DNA of 64,000 nt from Bacillota bacterium (GTDB lineage: Bacteria > Bacillota > Desulfotomaculia > Desulfotomaculales > Ammonificaceae), in the NCBI GenBank assembly GCA_040755295.1, contig JBFMBK010000014.1:1-64000 (forward strand), read 5' to 3'. The translations under genes were made by a program, and so were the position numbers. Shown here in pieces: positions 17,387 to 25,937 of the stretch (position 1 is its first letter; each line of letters opens with the position of its first letter). Below the pieces are notes generated by a model. The model was given only the letters and a program-made list of their open reading frames with translations. It made no database searches and had not been told where the DNA came from.

Positions 17387-18128
17387 GGCCTTAATAGTCG
17401 ACGATGAGTATCCCGCAAGGCAGGAGTTGCGGTACGTGCTTTCCAAAATCGACAACGTTGAGGTGGTGGGAGAGGCCACAAACGCTCAGGAAGCTCTGAC
17501 GCTGATTAAGGCTTTGGACTACTCCATTTTATTCTTGGATATCGCCATGCCGGGCATGAACGGGTTGGAACTGGGCGCCGCCATACAGGAACTGCCCCAG
17601 CCGCCCCATGTGATTTATGTGACCGCGTACGATGAGTATGCCGTTAAGGCGTTTGACGTAAACGCCGTTGATTATATCTTGAAACCGATAGACGAAAAAC
17701 GGCTGCGGAAGGCGATTAACAAGGTTCTGCGTTTAACCCGGGAAGGCGGCGACGGGGGCCCGGGACGCGAGGCCGGCGCGGGCCCGACGATCCGGATCGA
17801 CCGCCTGCCCGCCGAAAAAAGCGGGAAAACCGTCCTGGTCAACGAGGGCGATATCATATATGTTTTCACCGAAGGGGACGCCGTTTTTCTTAAGACTTTC
17901 GGGGAAAGGTACCTGGCGCATTTTACGCTGAAGGAGCTCGAAGCCCGTCTGAACGCGAACATCTTCTTCCGTACGCACCGGTGTTTTATTGTCAACCTGC
18001 ACAAGGTAAAGGAGATCATCCCGTTCTTTAACGGGACATACTCCCTGGTGGTGGAGGACAAGGAACGGAGTGAGGTGCCGCTGTCCAGGGCCCAGGCGAA
18101 AAAACTGAGGCGGATCCTGGGCTTTTAG
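17376..18128 (+). CDS. LytTR-family response regulator
   Basis: The TTG start at 17376 (AAAGGAGC 9 bases upstream) gives a 250-residue protein. An upstream frame overlapping the kinase is not needed. Residues 1-120 are a receiver domain with acidic DDE at 9-11 and phospho-acceptor D55 (LFLDIAMPG). The late lysine is in YILKPID. Residues about 145-250 are a LytTR DNA-binding domain (VNEGDIIYVFTEGDAVFLKT; FFRTHRCFIVNLHKVKEI). It is coupled to the sensor kinase by gene overlap. Targets cannot be told. Confidence 0.92.
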   Translation: MKLKALIVDDEYPARQELRYVLSKIDNVEVVGEATNAQEALTLIKALDYSILFLDIAMPGMNGLELGAAIQELPQPPHVIYVTAYDEYAVKAFDVNAVDYILKPIDEKRLRKAINKVLRLTREGGDGGPGREAGAGPTIRIDRLPAEKSGKTVLVNEGDIIYVFTEGDAVFLKTFGERYLAHFTLKELEARLNANIFFRTHRCFIVNLHKVKEIIPFFNGTYSLVVEDKERSEVPLSRAQAKKLRRILGF

Positions 18129-18267
18129 TAAAACACGGCATTGATGGAAATCCTTTAAAAGAGCACTATTTTCGATGAAATCCTCGGAAAGCGCCGGCTG
18201 CGACCGGACGGTATTGCCGTGCCCCTCGAGAGCACTGAATAGTTACTTGCCGCGGGAGGTCGTTTTT

Positions 18268-18648
18268 TTGTTGTTAGGGATCGGTACGGATATCGTGGAG
18301 GTGGACCGTATTCGCAGGGCTCTTGACCGTTGGGGGAGGCGTTTTGAAAGACGTGTTTATACGCCGGCGGAGCGGGCTTACTGCGGTAGAAAGAAAAATG
18401 GTTATGACTGCTGGGCGGGCCGGTTCGCCGCGAAGGAAGCCGTCCTGAAAGCGCTGGGTACAGGGCGCGACGGAGCGGGCTTCGCGGATGTGGAGGTCTT
18501 GAGCGACAACCTGGGACGTCCTTCGGTTGTTCTAAAGGGGCGGGCGCAGGTCATGGCGCAAAACCGGGGGGTCTCGCGGGTGCTGGTCAGCATCGCTCAC
18601 GACGCCGGTTCGGCCGTTGCCTTTGCGGTTATGGAGGGGGAGGGTTGA
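18268..18648 (+). CDS. acpS: Holo-[acyl-carrier-protein] synthase
   Basis: AcpS moves 4'-phosphopantetheine from CoA to the ACP serine, with Mg2+ bound by a conserved Asp and Glu. These are visible in GIGTDIVEVDRI and WAGRFAAKEAVLKALG, and the closing VSIAHDAGSAVAFAV is also typical. The TTG at 18268 (or the adjacent TTG at 18271) lies 8 bases after GGGAGG and gives 126 residues, the normal size. The longer frame to 18175 adds unrelated sequence. Next come nnr and alr, the order seen in many Firmicutes. Confidence 0.93.
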   Translation: MLLGIGTDIVEVDRIRRALDRWGRRFERRVYTPAERAYCGRKKNGYDCWAGRFAAKEAVLKALGTGRDGAGFADVEVLSDNLGRPSVVLKGRAQVMAQNRGVSRVLVSIAHDAGSAVAFAVMEGEG

Positions 18649-18652
18649 ACTC

Positions 18653-20212
18653 TTGCGTCTCGTGAACGCTCAGGAGATGAAGGATATCGACCGGCGGGCG
18701 ATGGAGGAGTACGGCATACCGGGTATCATCCTGATGGAAAACGCCGGCCGGAACGTTGCCGAGGCGGTCAGACAGGGTTGGGGGAAAACCGCCGGAAAGA
18801 GGGTTGTGGTTCTCTGCGGCAAAGGAAACAACGGCGGCGACGGTCTGGTGGCGGCCCGGTACCTTCTCCAGGCCGGGGCCGCGGTGAAGGTGTTTCTTAC
18901 CTGCGAGCCCGAGGAGTTCAACGGCGACGCGCGCGTCAACCTTAACATCTGGCAACGGCTTGGGCAGCAGGCCTTTCAGCTCTTGAGCGCAAACGGCCTG
19001 CAGCTCCTGAAGCTGGCGCTGATGCAGACCGAAGCGGTGGTGGACGGGCTTTACGGCACCGGTTTCCGCGGCAAGATTTCCGAGCGTATGGGAAAGGTCA
19101 TAGACGCGGTTAACGCTGCAGGAAGATACGTCGTGTCCGTCGATCTGCCTTCGGGGTTGGAGGCCGATACCGGACGTGTTAACGGCCACTGCATCCGGGC
19201 GGGTACCACCGTGACCTTCGGTCTTCCCAAGGTGGGGCTGGTTTTGGAACCGGGGCTGGAGTATGTCGGCAGACTTACCGTGGCCGACATTTCGCTTCCG
19301 GCGGCGCTTACCGGAGGTTTCGGTCCCGGACGCTATTTCTTGACCCGTGAGCTGGTCTCTTCCTGGATTCCGGAGCGGCCGTTTAACGGGCACAAAGGGG
19401 ACTTCGGCCGGGTCGTGGTGGCCGGGGGTTCGCGCGGGATGCTCGGAGCGGCCTGCATGGCCGCTTTTGCCGCGCTTCGGACCGGCGCCGGGCTCGTAAC
19501 GCTCGGGGTGCCCCACAGCCTTCAGGCTGCCGCGGCGGCCAAGTTGACCGAGGTAATGACGCGGGGACTGCCGGAAACGCCCGAGGGGGCCCTGGGACCG
19601 AAAGCGGCCCCGATGATACTTGACCTTCTTAAAGAGGGCACGGTTTGCGCGTTGGGACCCGGGGTATCCCAGAACCCGGGGACGATCGCGGTGGTCAGGG
19701 AACTGGTCAAGACCGCGAAGGTCCCGCTGGTTCTTGACGCGGACGGTCTAAACGCCTTTGCCGGGGAAACGGTTCTTCTGACCGAACGGACCGAGCCCCT
19801 TATCGTAACCCCGCATCCCGGAGAAATGGCGCGGTTGATGGGCACGGATGTCGCCACGGTGGAAGCCGACCGGCTGGGGATGGCCCAGACGGCGGCGGAG
19901 GGCTGGGGCGCCGTTGTTGTCTTGAAAGGCGCCCGCACCGTTGTCGCAAGCCCCGAAGGGTATACCGGTATCAACAGCACCGGCAACCCGGGTATGGCCA
20001 CGGGCGGAACGGGGGATGTTTTAACAGGGGTTATCGCTGCCCTGCTCGCGCAGGGGATCGATCCCTTCCGGGCGGCTGCGGCCGGAGTTTATCTTCACGG
20101 AAGGGCGGGCGATATCGCGGCCGGTGAGATGGGCCGGATGGGTCTGGTCGCCGGCGATTTAATCGCCGCATTGCCGGCTGCGTGCCGGGAAGTGGAGCGG
20201 GGAGGCGGATGA
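18653..20212 (+). CDS. nnr: Bifunctional NAD(P)H-hydrate epimerase / ADP-dependent dehydratase
   Basis: The product repairs hydrated NADH and NADPH. The TTG at 18653 follows GGAGGGGGAGGG by 8 bases and lies 4 bases after the acpS stop. The N-terminal epimerase domain (about 1-215) has AMEEYGIPGIILMENAG, VLCGKGNNGGDGLVAARYL and VSVDLPSGLEADTG. The C-terminal ribokinase-like dehydratase (about 225-519) has HKGDFGRVVVAGGSRGM, DADGLNAFAG and the ADP-site GNPGMATGGTGDVLTGVIA. The protein is 519 residues and complete. It overlaps alr by one base. Confidence 0.95.
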   Translation: MRLVNAQEMKDIDRRAMEEYGIPGIILMENAGRNVAEAVRQGWGKTAGKRVVVLCGKGNNGGDGLVAARYLLQAGAAVKVFLTCEPEEFNGDARVNLNIWQRLGQQAFQLLSANGLQLLKLALMQTEAVVDGLYGTGFRGKISERMGKVIDAVNAAGRYVVSVDLPSGLEADTGRVNGHCIRAGTTVTFGLPKVGLVLEPGLEYVGRLTVADISLPAALTGGFGPGRYFLTRELVSSWIPERPFNGHKGDFGRVVVAGGSRGMLGAACMAAFAALRTGAGLVTLGVPHSLQAAAAAKLTEVMTRGLPETPEGALGPKAAPMILDLLKEGTVCALGPGVSQNPGTIAVVRELVKTAKVPLVLDADGLNAFAGETVLLTERTEPLIVTPHPGEMARLMGTDVATVEADRLGMAQTAAEGWGAVVVLKGARTVVASPEGYTGINSTGNPGMATGGTGDVLTGVIAALLAQGIDPFRAAAAGVYLHGRAGDIAAGEMGRMGLVAGDLIAALPAACREVERGGG

Positions 20213-21327
20213 TGGGGCATCCCGTTTGGGCGGAGGTCAGCGCCGGCGCGCTGACACACAACCTGCTGGAGGTCCGCAGACTGGTCGGCCGGACCGCCGT
20301 CATGGCGGTTGTAAAGGCCAACGCGTACGGGCACGGCATGGTCCCGGCGGCAAGGCTGCTGGTCGACGGCGGGGCGGACTGGCTCGGAGTGGCCCGCGGT
20401 ACGGAGGCGGTGGAACTCCGGCGCGGCGGGCTGGCTGTGCCGGTCCTCGTCCTTGGTTACGTTGACCCCGGCGAGTGCCGGGAGCTTCTGGAGCAGAACG
20501 TGCGTATTACCGCTTACGACGCGGGGTCGGCCGCGGATGTGGCCGCAATCGCCCGACAGCATAATAAAACCCTGCGCCTGCACGTTAAAGTCGACACCGG
20601 AATGGGGCGGCTGGGTTTTCCGTGTGATGACCCGGGTGTTAAAGTGGTGCTCGGGGTCGCGCGTCTTCCCGGAGTAGAGGTTGAGGGTCTTTTCAGCCAT
20701 TTCGCCTGCGCCGACGAACCGGACAAGAAGACCACACTCGAGCAGCTGGAACGGTTCCATGATTTTTCGCGTAAACTCGAGATGGCGGGGCTGCCGGTGC
20801 GGTACAGGCATACGGCGAACAGCGCGGGCCTGATTCGCTTCCCGGAAGCCCATTTCGATATGGTGCGGCCGGGGTTGATGCTTTACGGACATTTTCCTTC
20901 GCCCCAAACCTGTTACGGCCCCGATCTCCGGCCTGCGATGACCTTGAAGGCGCGGGTGGTCCAGGTGAAGAAGGCGCCGAAGGGCTTTCCCGTGAGTTAC
21001 GGCTGGACGTACAAGACCCGCGGACCGGAGGTCCTGGCCACGGTCGCCGCGGGGTACGGCGACGGTTTCAACAGGCTTTTATCCGGCGCCGGCGAGGTCC
21101 TGCTGGGCGGGGTAAGGGTGCCGGTCGCCGGGCGGGTGTGCATGGACCAGATTATTGTACAAGCGACCGCGGTAAAAGACGTGGCGCCGGGCGACGAGGC
21201 GGTGCTCTTCGGTCGTCAGGGAGATGCCTTCCTTCCGGTGGAGGAGTTAGCGGTCAGGACAGGCACCATAAGCTACGAGGTCTTGTGCGCCGTAAGCGCG
21301 CGGGTAGCGCGGGTTTATGTGGAATGA
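20212..21327 (+). CDS. alr: Alanine racemase
   Basis: Alr makes D-alanine for peptidoglycan. The ATG at 20212 overlaps the TGA of nnr, and an ATG three bases earlier is an alternative. The PLP lysine K35 lies in MAVVKANAYGHGM. The substrate-phosphate and dimer parts are seen in VDTGMGRLGF, EGLFSHFACAD and RHTANSAGLIRFP. The second catalytic base, tyrosine, is in VAAGYGDGFNR, and GRVCMDQIIV follows. At 371 residues it is full length. The translational coupling with nnr and acpS suggests one operon. Confidence 0.95.
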   Translation: MGHPVWAEVSAGALTHNLLEVRRLVGRTAVMAVVKANAYGHGMVPAARLLVDGGADWLGVARGTEAVELRRGGLAVPVLVLGYVDPGECRELLEQNVRITAYDAGSAADVAAIARQHNKTLRLHVKVDTGMGRLGFPCDDPGVKVVLGVARLPGVEVEGLFSHFACADEPDKKTTLEQLERFHDFSRKLEMAGLPVRYRHTANSAGLIRFPEAHFDMVRPGLMLYGHFPSPQTCYGPDLRPAMTLKARVVQVKKAPKGFPVSYGWTYKTRGPEVLATVAAGYGDGFNRLLSGAGEVLLGGVRVPVAGRVCMDQIIVQATAVKDVAPGDEAVLFGRQGDAFLPVEELAVRTGTISYEVLCAVSARVARVYVE

Positions 21328-21407
21328 AAGGTGCGATTCACGGGTCAGGGGGCGGAATGTAGGGGAAAGCAGAAGAAAGTCCCTAGTCGCGAGTTCCGAG
21401 TCTTTCA

Positions 21408-21465
21408 TTCTATATTCTATATTCTGACGGCCTTAACCGCTCAGAAGAGGCTATTCTATATTCTG
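21408..21465. repeat. TATTCTATATTCTG direct repeats
   Basis: The word ATTCTATATTCTG occurs at about 21413-21425 and again at 21453-21465, with a further overlapping partial copy to the left. These are short direct repeats in a non-coding gap. Confidence 0.55.
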
Positions 21466-21473
21466 TTTTTAAA

Positions 21474-21516
21474 CCTTGAACTTTGAATGTTGAGCTTGAA
21501 CTTTGAACTTTTGAAG
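21474..21516. repeat. TTGAACTTTGAA heptad repeat
   Basis: CTTGAACTTTGAA occurs twice, with a TGTTGAG linker and a trailing CTTTTGAAG. It is the same repeat family as 5870-5905 and 23257-23378. Each copy lies shortly before a gene start. Confidence 0.6.
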
Positions 21517-21545
21517 TCGGAGGGTAATTGACTTGTTAACGGGCG

Positions 21546-21597
21546 AAAGGCGGCGCGAAGTGACGCGGTAATGCGAAGCTTATCGCCGCGCGCTACG
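21546..21597 (+). repeat. Structured element, shortened copy D
   Basis: GACGCGGTAATGCGAAGCTTATCG is nearly the same as the 3' part of copy C (GACGCAGCAATGCGTTGC then TTATCG). The outer stem is kept with changed bases: GCGGCGCGAAG on the left pairs with CTTATCGCCGC on the right, where copy C uses GCGCAACGAGAAG and CTTATCGTTGCGC. The inner hairpin is missing. It ends about 31 bases before the rtcB start. Confidence 0.5.
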
Positions 21598-21627
21598 GAA
21601 TAAGAACGCATTGATGGGAGCAGTAGC

Positions 21628-23049
21628 TTGGAGCTGAAAAGGGCCGGGCTCAACCGATACCGCCTGCCGCGCCGCGGGAAGATGCGCGTGGATGCGGTCG
21701 TATACGCCAACGATTATCTGCGTACCTACCTCGGGGAGGACAAGTCGCTGCAGCAGTTGGCCAATGCCGCCTGCCTTCCCGGGGTGGCGGAGCCGGTGAT
21801 CGGGATGCCCGACATCCATCAGGGTTTCGGCCTGCCGATCGGCGGCGTAATGGCCGTGACAACGGACGGGGTTATATCCGCGGGAGCGGTCGGGATGGAC
21901 ATAAACTGCGGGGTCCGCCTCATCCGCACGGACCTTCCCGCCCGGGATTTCGAGGCGCCGCTCCTGCGGCGCTTAATAACGTCCATCGAGGAGCGCGTCC
22001 CGACGGGAGTAGGCAGGAGGGGGAAACATAAGCGCATAACGCCGGGGTTGTTTGAATCGGTGGCCCACCGCGGCGTCAGGGCGGTGATTGAAGCCGGTTT
22101 CGGCGTCGAGGCGCACCTCGAACGTATCGAGGAAACGGGATGTCTTGCCGGCGCCGACATCGATGCCGCCTCAAGGGAGGCGCGGAACCGCGGTGCGGTT
22201 CAGTTGGGTACGCTGGGCGGCGGCAATCATTTCATCGAGGTGCAGGAGGTTGCAGAGATTTGCGACCCGGTGCTGGCGGAGCGGTTCGGTCTTTTTGCGG
22301 GGCAGCTCACGATAATGGTCCATACCGGCAGCAGGGGGTTCGGACATCAGATCTGCACCGACTTCACCCGGCGGCTGGCGGCGGCGGCGTCGCGGTACGG
22401 CATAGAACTGCCGGACAGGGGGCTGGCCTGCGCCCCGGTCGATTCCCCGGAGGGTGAGGACTATTACAAGGCCATGGCCTGCGCGGTTAATTTTGCTTTT
22501 GCCAACCGGCAGATTATAATGAACGATATCATTGATACCTTCTGTGACGTGCTCGGCCAGTCCGCAGAAGAGACGGGTATGGGTCTCGTTTACGACGTGG
22601 CCCACAACATCGCCAAATGGGAGGAGCACCGCGGCCGGAAGGTGTTGGTGCACCGTAAGGGAGCGACCCGGGCGCTTTCTCCGGGACACCGGGACAATCC
22701 GGCGGTTTACCGCGAGACCGGTCATCCGGCGTTGATACCCGGGAGTATGGGGACTTCTTCATACGTTCTGGTCGGGACGGATAAGGCGGCGGAGACGTTT
22801 TTTTCGGTGAACCACGGCGCCGGCAGGGTGCTTTCCCGGACCGCTGCGGGGAAAACCATAACGCGGGAAGAGTTTGACCGGGTAATGGGGAAGGTGCTTT
22901 ATAACGCCAGGAATTATAAAGAGCTCGTGGATGAGGCGCCGCCGGCATACAAGGACATCGAGCAGGTGGTCTCTACCCTGGTCGAGGTGGGGATAACGCG
23001 GAAAGTGGCGCGAATGCGGCCTTTGGCGGTCGTTAAAGGAAAGGATTAG
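21628..23049 (+). CDS. rtcB: RNA-splicing ligase RtcB
   Basis: RtcB joins RNA 2',3'-cyclic phosphate or 3'-phosphate ends to 5'-OH ends with GTP and Mn2+. The 473-residue protein starts at TTG 21628 behind GGGAG. It shows the metal and guanylylation set: VGMDINCGVRLI, GTLGGGNHFIEVQ, VHTGSRGFGHQ, the block GLVYDVAHNIAKWEEH, and SVNHGAGRVLSR with the histidine that takes GMP. Archease is not next to it. Its neighbour cca suggests a role in tRNA or general RNA repair, which is inferred from position only. Confidence 0.95.
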   Translation: MELKRAGLNRYRLPRRGKMRVDAVVYANDYLRTYLGEDKSLQQLANAACLPGVAEPVIGMPDIHQGFGLPIGGVMAVTTDGVISAGAVGMDINCGVRLIRTDLPARDFEAPLLRRLITSIEERVPTGVGRRGKHKRITPGLFESVAHRGVRAVIEAGFGVEAHLERIEETGCLAGADIDAASREARNRGAVQLGTLGGGNHFIEVQEVAEICDPVLAERFGLFAGQLTIMVHTGSRGFGHQICTDFTRRLAAAASRYGIELPDRGLACAPVDSPEGEDYYKAMACAVNFAFANRQIIMNDIIDTFCDVLGQSAEETGMGLVYDVAHNIAKWEEHRGRKVLVHRKGATRALSPGHRDNPAVYRETGHPALIPGSMGTSSYVLVGTDKAAETFFSVNHGAGRVLSRTAAGKTITREEFDRVMGKVLYNARNYKELVDEAPPAYKDIEQVVSTLVEVGITRKVARMRPLAVVKGKD

Positions 23050-23397
23050 GGTGCGGGTTGCGGGTTACGAGTTAAGTCCAGAGTCGAAAGTCGAAAGTCC
23101 TAAGTCCTGGAACGGGAAGCGGGAACCGGAGTTGCGGGTTGTGAAGGGAAAGAACGTTTCTTTGGAAACATAGACTCGGCATTGGAATGGCTATCTACTT
23201 TACAGAATGAGTAACACGAGAACAGAAGATGTAATGTACTTTCAGCAGCAGAACTCAGAACATAAGAACTTTGAACCGACCTAAAAGGTCTGTCAGCATC
23301 AGCATTAACGTAGAACGTCGAACGTAGAACGTAGAACGGACCTGAAAGGTCGATCAGTATTAGCCTGAACGTTGAACCATTTAAAGGGGGTTGAAGG
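23050..23397. other. rtcB-cca intergenic region rich in short repeats
   Basis: There is no gene in these 348 bases. The left part has GTCGAAA-type heptads (23083-23106). The right part holds a 40-base direct repeat and ACGTAGA heptads. AAAGGGGG before 23398 is the ribosome site of cca. Confidence 0.5.
23278..23378. repeat. 40-base tandem direct repeat with ACGTAGA heptads
   Basis: Two copies (23278-23317 and 23339-23378) start with GACCTAAAAGGTC or GACCTGAAAGGTC, a small hairpin. They go on through TCAGYATYAGC and end in AACGTAGAACG or AACGTTGAACC. Between them lie heptads GAACGTA. Copy two ends 19 bases before the cca start. Confidence 0.75.
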
Positions 23398-24858
23398 TTG
23401 TTCCCACCACCGGTGGCGAAAATTCTGCAGCTTCTGGCTGATTCCGGGTACCAGGCTTACGTGGTAGGGGGTGCGGTGCGCAATCTCCTCCTGGGCTATG
23501 CCCCGAAGGAGTATGATCTGGCGACCGATGCCTGCCCGAAAGTGTTGCAGCGCCTCGCCGGGGAAAACCATATCCGGGCTTTCCCCAAGGGCGAGGCGTT
23601 CGGGGTGGTGTCGCTCCTGGTTGACGGAATGGAGGTGGAGGTTGCCACCTTTCGCTCGGAGGTGTACGGAACGGACGCCCATCGGCCCGAAAAAGTGGAT
23701 TTCTTATGGGCTCTGGAGGACGACCTGGCCCGGCGCGATTTTACAATCAATGCGATGGCCTTCGACCGGGAGGGGAGACTTTACGATCCTTTCGGCGGGA
23801 GGGCTGACCTGCAGCGGGGTGTACTCCGCGCCGTGGGCAATCCGGACGAACGGTTCGCGGAAGACGCACTCAGGGCGTTCCGCGCCTGCCGCTTCGTCGC
23901 CGAATACGGTTTTTCAATAGAGCCGGAAACCCTCGCCGCCATCTCCAGGGCGCGCGACCGGACGGCGGGACTGTCGGTGGAAAGGGTCCGGGACGAGATC
24001 GAACGGATTCTTTTAAGCCCCCATCCGGCCGCGGGTTTCGAGTGCCTGCGGGAGACGGGATTCCTTGAAACCTTGTGCCGGGCGCGCACCGCATCAAAAG
24101 AAGAAACGGTACCGGTGCTGCCGGAATTGTCCCGGCTGTATAAAGTGCCCCAGAACCCCCGTTACCACAGCTTCGACGTCTGGCGGCATACAATGGAGGT
24201 CCTGCGGGAAGTGCCGCCGGAACCGGTCATGCGCTGGGCGGCGCTGCTGCACGATATCGCCAAGGGGATGGAGGGGGTGCGCGGGCTGAACCGCCGGGGC
24301 GAATTGTCGGACTACCGCCACGAGCAGGCGGGTACCGCTACAGCAGAAGAGGTGCTGGGACGTTTTCGCGTCCCGCCGGCGGACTCCCGCCGCATTATCT
24401 GGCTGGTGCGCCGTCATATGGTTTTCCCAAAAGCGGAGGAGCCGGGGGTGATAAAATGGCTGCGGCTTTTGGCGGAAGATTTTAGAAACCGGGGGGATTT
24501 GGCGGAAGCTGTAGCACAGCTGCTACAACTCCACGAAGCCGATCTTAAGGGAGGGAAGGTGGACCCGGAGCGGCGTCTGGCCGATAACGACCTGCTGAAG
24601 ACGATGGTCGGCGACCTTCTGGACCGCGTTCCTTTCTATCCTGCCGATCTGGCCATAGGCGGGGATGCGGTCGTCAAGCACCTGGGCGAAGGCCCGCAGG
24701 TCAAAGTGGTCCTCGACGATCTGGTGCGTGATATTCAGGCGGGAAGGCTGGCGAATGAAAGGGGGGAAGTTGAGGAAGAACTGAAAAAAAAGTTGGATTT
24801 AGAAGAAAAATATTTTATCCACAAGGAAACCCAGCGGAAACGACGAAAGCAGAAGTAA
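23398..24858 (+). CDS. cca: CCA tRNA nucleotidyltransferase with HD domain
   Basis: The enzyme adds or repairs the tRNA 3' CCA end. The start is TTG 23398 behind AAAGGGGG. The N-terminal class II nucleotidyltransferase shows YVVGGAVRNLLLG, the metal aspartates in EYDLATDA, FPKGEAFGVVSLLV, RRDFTINAMAFDREG and the RFAEDALRAFRACRF basic motif. An HD domain (about 260-400) has LLHDIAKGM and YRHEQAGT. The C-terminal tail is Lys-rich. At 486 residues it fits HD-fused CCA enzymes. A poly(A) polymerase activity cannot be ruled out by eye. Note that both tRNAs in this window already encode CCA. Confidence 0.92.
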   Translation: MFPPPVAKILQLLADSGYQAYVVGGAVRNLLLGYAPKEYDLATDACPKVLQRLAGENHIRAFPKGEAFGVVSLLVDGMEVEVATFRSEVYGTDAHRPEKVDFLWALEDDLARRDFTINAMAFDREGRLYDPFGGRADLQRGVLRAVGNPDERFAEDALRAFRACRFVAEYGFSIEPETLAAISRARDRTAGLSVERVRDEIERILLSPHPAAGFECLRETGFLETLCRARTASKEETVPVLPELSRLYKVPQNPRYHSFDVWRHTMEVLREVPPEPVMRWAALLHDIAKGMEGVRGLNRRGELSDYRHEQAGTATAEEVLGRFRVPPADSRRIIWLVRRHMVFPKAEEPGVIKWLRLLAEDFRNRGDLAEAVAQLLQLHEADLKGGKVDPERRLADNDLLKTMVGDLLDRVPFYPADLAIGGDAVVKHLGEGPQVKVVLDDLVRDIQAGRLANERGEVEEELKKKLDLEEKYFIHKETQRKRRKQK

Positions 24859-24861
24859 AAT

Positions 24862-25779
24862 TTGTTATTGCAGGTGATGCTGTTGGTTTCGTCTTTTCCC
24901 GGTACGAAAGCGGTTTTTTCTTGTCGAGGTCTGAAAAGGGTGTTATTGATCGCGGGTATCGCCGCAGCCCTTTCGGGCCTGTTGAGCTTCCCCCGGCCTG
25001 CGGCCGCCGCCGGAACCAGTTATGTGGTGCAAAAAGGTGACTGTCTCTGGCTTATCGCCCAAAGAAAAAACACCTCCGTCGAACTGCTCAAACAGGCTAA
25101 CGGCCTGAAGTCCGAATTACTGACCCCCGGTCAGACACTTTCAATTCCCCTTAAGGTTACAGCGGTTTCACCTTCACGTTCTTCGAGTCCGGAAGTCAGC
25201 TATACGGTGCGGGAAGGTGACTGCCTCTGGCTTATCGCCCGGCGCAGCAATATTTCGGTCGAACAGATCAAGAACGCCAACAATCTGACGACTGAGCTGA
25301 TCAAACCGGGACAGGTTCTCCGCCTGCCCGGTAAGAGCGGTTCAGCCGGTCCGACCCCCGCCGCCAAGCCGGCGGTAAACACGACAAAACCCGTTCCCTC
25401 CCGTTCCGGCGACACCACGCGTGACCTCTTGAATCTCGCGCAGTCTTATCTGGGCACCCCCTACCGTTGGGCGGGGGAAAGTCCTGGTGGTTTCGACTGT
25501 TCCGGTTTTACCAGGTATATCTTCGGCAGGTTCGGCGTTTCCCTGCCGCACTCTGCGGCGGCTCAGTTCTCGTGCGGGACACCGGTTCAACGCAGCGAGC
25601 TGGCTCCCGGGGACCTGCTGCTTTTCCATACGTTAAGCCCCGGGATAGATCACGCCGCCATATACTGCGGCGGCGGCAAGTTCATCCACGCCAGCTCACG
25701 GGGCGGCTGCGTGAAGACGGATTCGATTTACGAAGATTACTGGAACACTCACCTCGTCGGAGCGCGTCGGGTACTATAA
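24862..25779 (+). CDS. Secreted LysM-NlpC/P60 peptidoglycan endopeptidase
   Basis: This protein of about 305 residues starts at TTG 24862 or, possibly, ATG 24877. It has an N-terminal hydrophobic signal segment (VLLIAGIAAALSGLL, cleavage near PAAAAG). There are two LysM domains (SYVVQKGDCLWLIAQRKN and SYTVREGDCLWLIARRSN), a Pro/Ser-rich linker and a C-terminal NlpC/P60 domain. The catalytic triad is visible as Cys in GGFDCSGFTRY, His in GIDHAAIYCG and His in KFIHASSRGG. It should cut peptide stems of cell-wall peptidoglycan. It ends in a strong terminator. Confidence 0.93.
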   Translation: MLLQVMLLVSSFPGTKAVFSCRGLKRVLLIAGIAAALSGLLSFPRPAAAAGTSYVVQKGDCLWLIAQRKNTSVELLKQANGLKSELLTPGQTLSIPLKVTAVSPSRSSSPEVSYTVREGDCLWLIARRSNISVEQIKNANNLTTELIKPGQVLRLPGKSGSAGPTPAAKPAVNTTKPVPSRSGDTTRDLLNLAQSYLGTPYRWAGESPGGFDCSGFTRYIFGRFGVSLPHSAAAQFSCGTPVQRSELAPGDLLLFHTLSPGIDHAAIYCGGGKFIHASSRGGCVKTDSIYEDYWNTHLVGARRVL

Positions 25780-25804
25780 GCGCCAACGGATAGTCGCATT
25801 TACG

Positions 25805-25850
25805 GTAAGGTTTCCGGGGCCAAGCGAGGGAAACCTTACTTTATTTATTT
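25805..25850 (+). terminator. Intrinsic terminator of the NlpC/P60 gene
   Basis: GTAAGGTTTCC and GGAAACCTTAC form a perfect 11-bp stem with a 13-base loop, followed by TTTATTTATTTTT. Confidence 0.9.
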
Positions 25851-25937
25851 TTAGCGTGGTTTCAAGGCCGTTGGAGGAGGATTATGGTTTTAGAAGTCGA
25901 AATTATGTTAATAAGTGTCGAAAGAAAGGGTTAGGAT

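Larger units (their letters stand above)
21328..21627. other. alr-rtcB intergenic region made of repeats
   Basis: This 300-base gap has no gene. It contains an ATTCTATATTCTATATTCTG-type repeat, the heptad repeat at 21474-21516 and a shortened copy of the structured element at 21546-21597. No promoter was identified with confidence. Confidence 0.5.

Noticed and set aside
18175-18267. N-terminal extension of acpS
   Set aside because: The extra residues are not AcpS-like, and GGGAGG supports TTG 18268.
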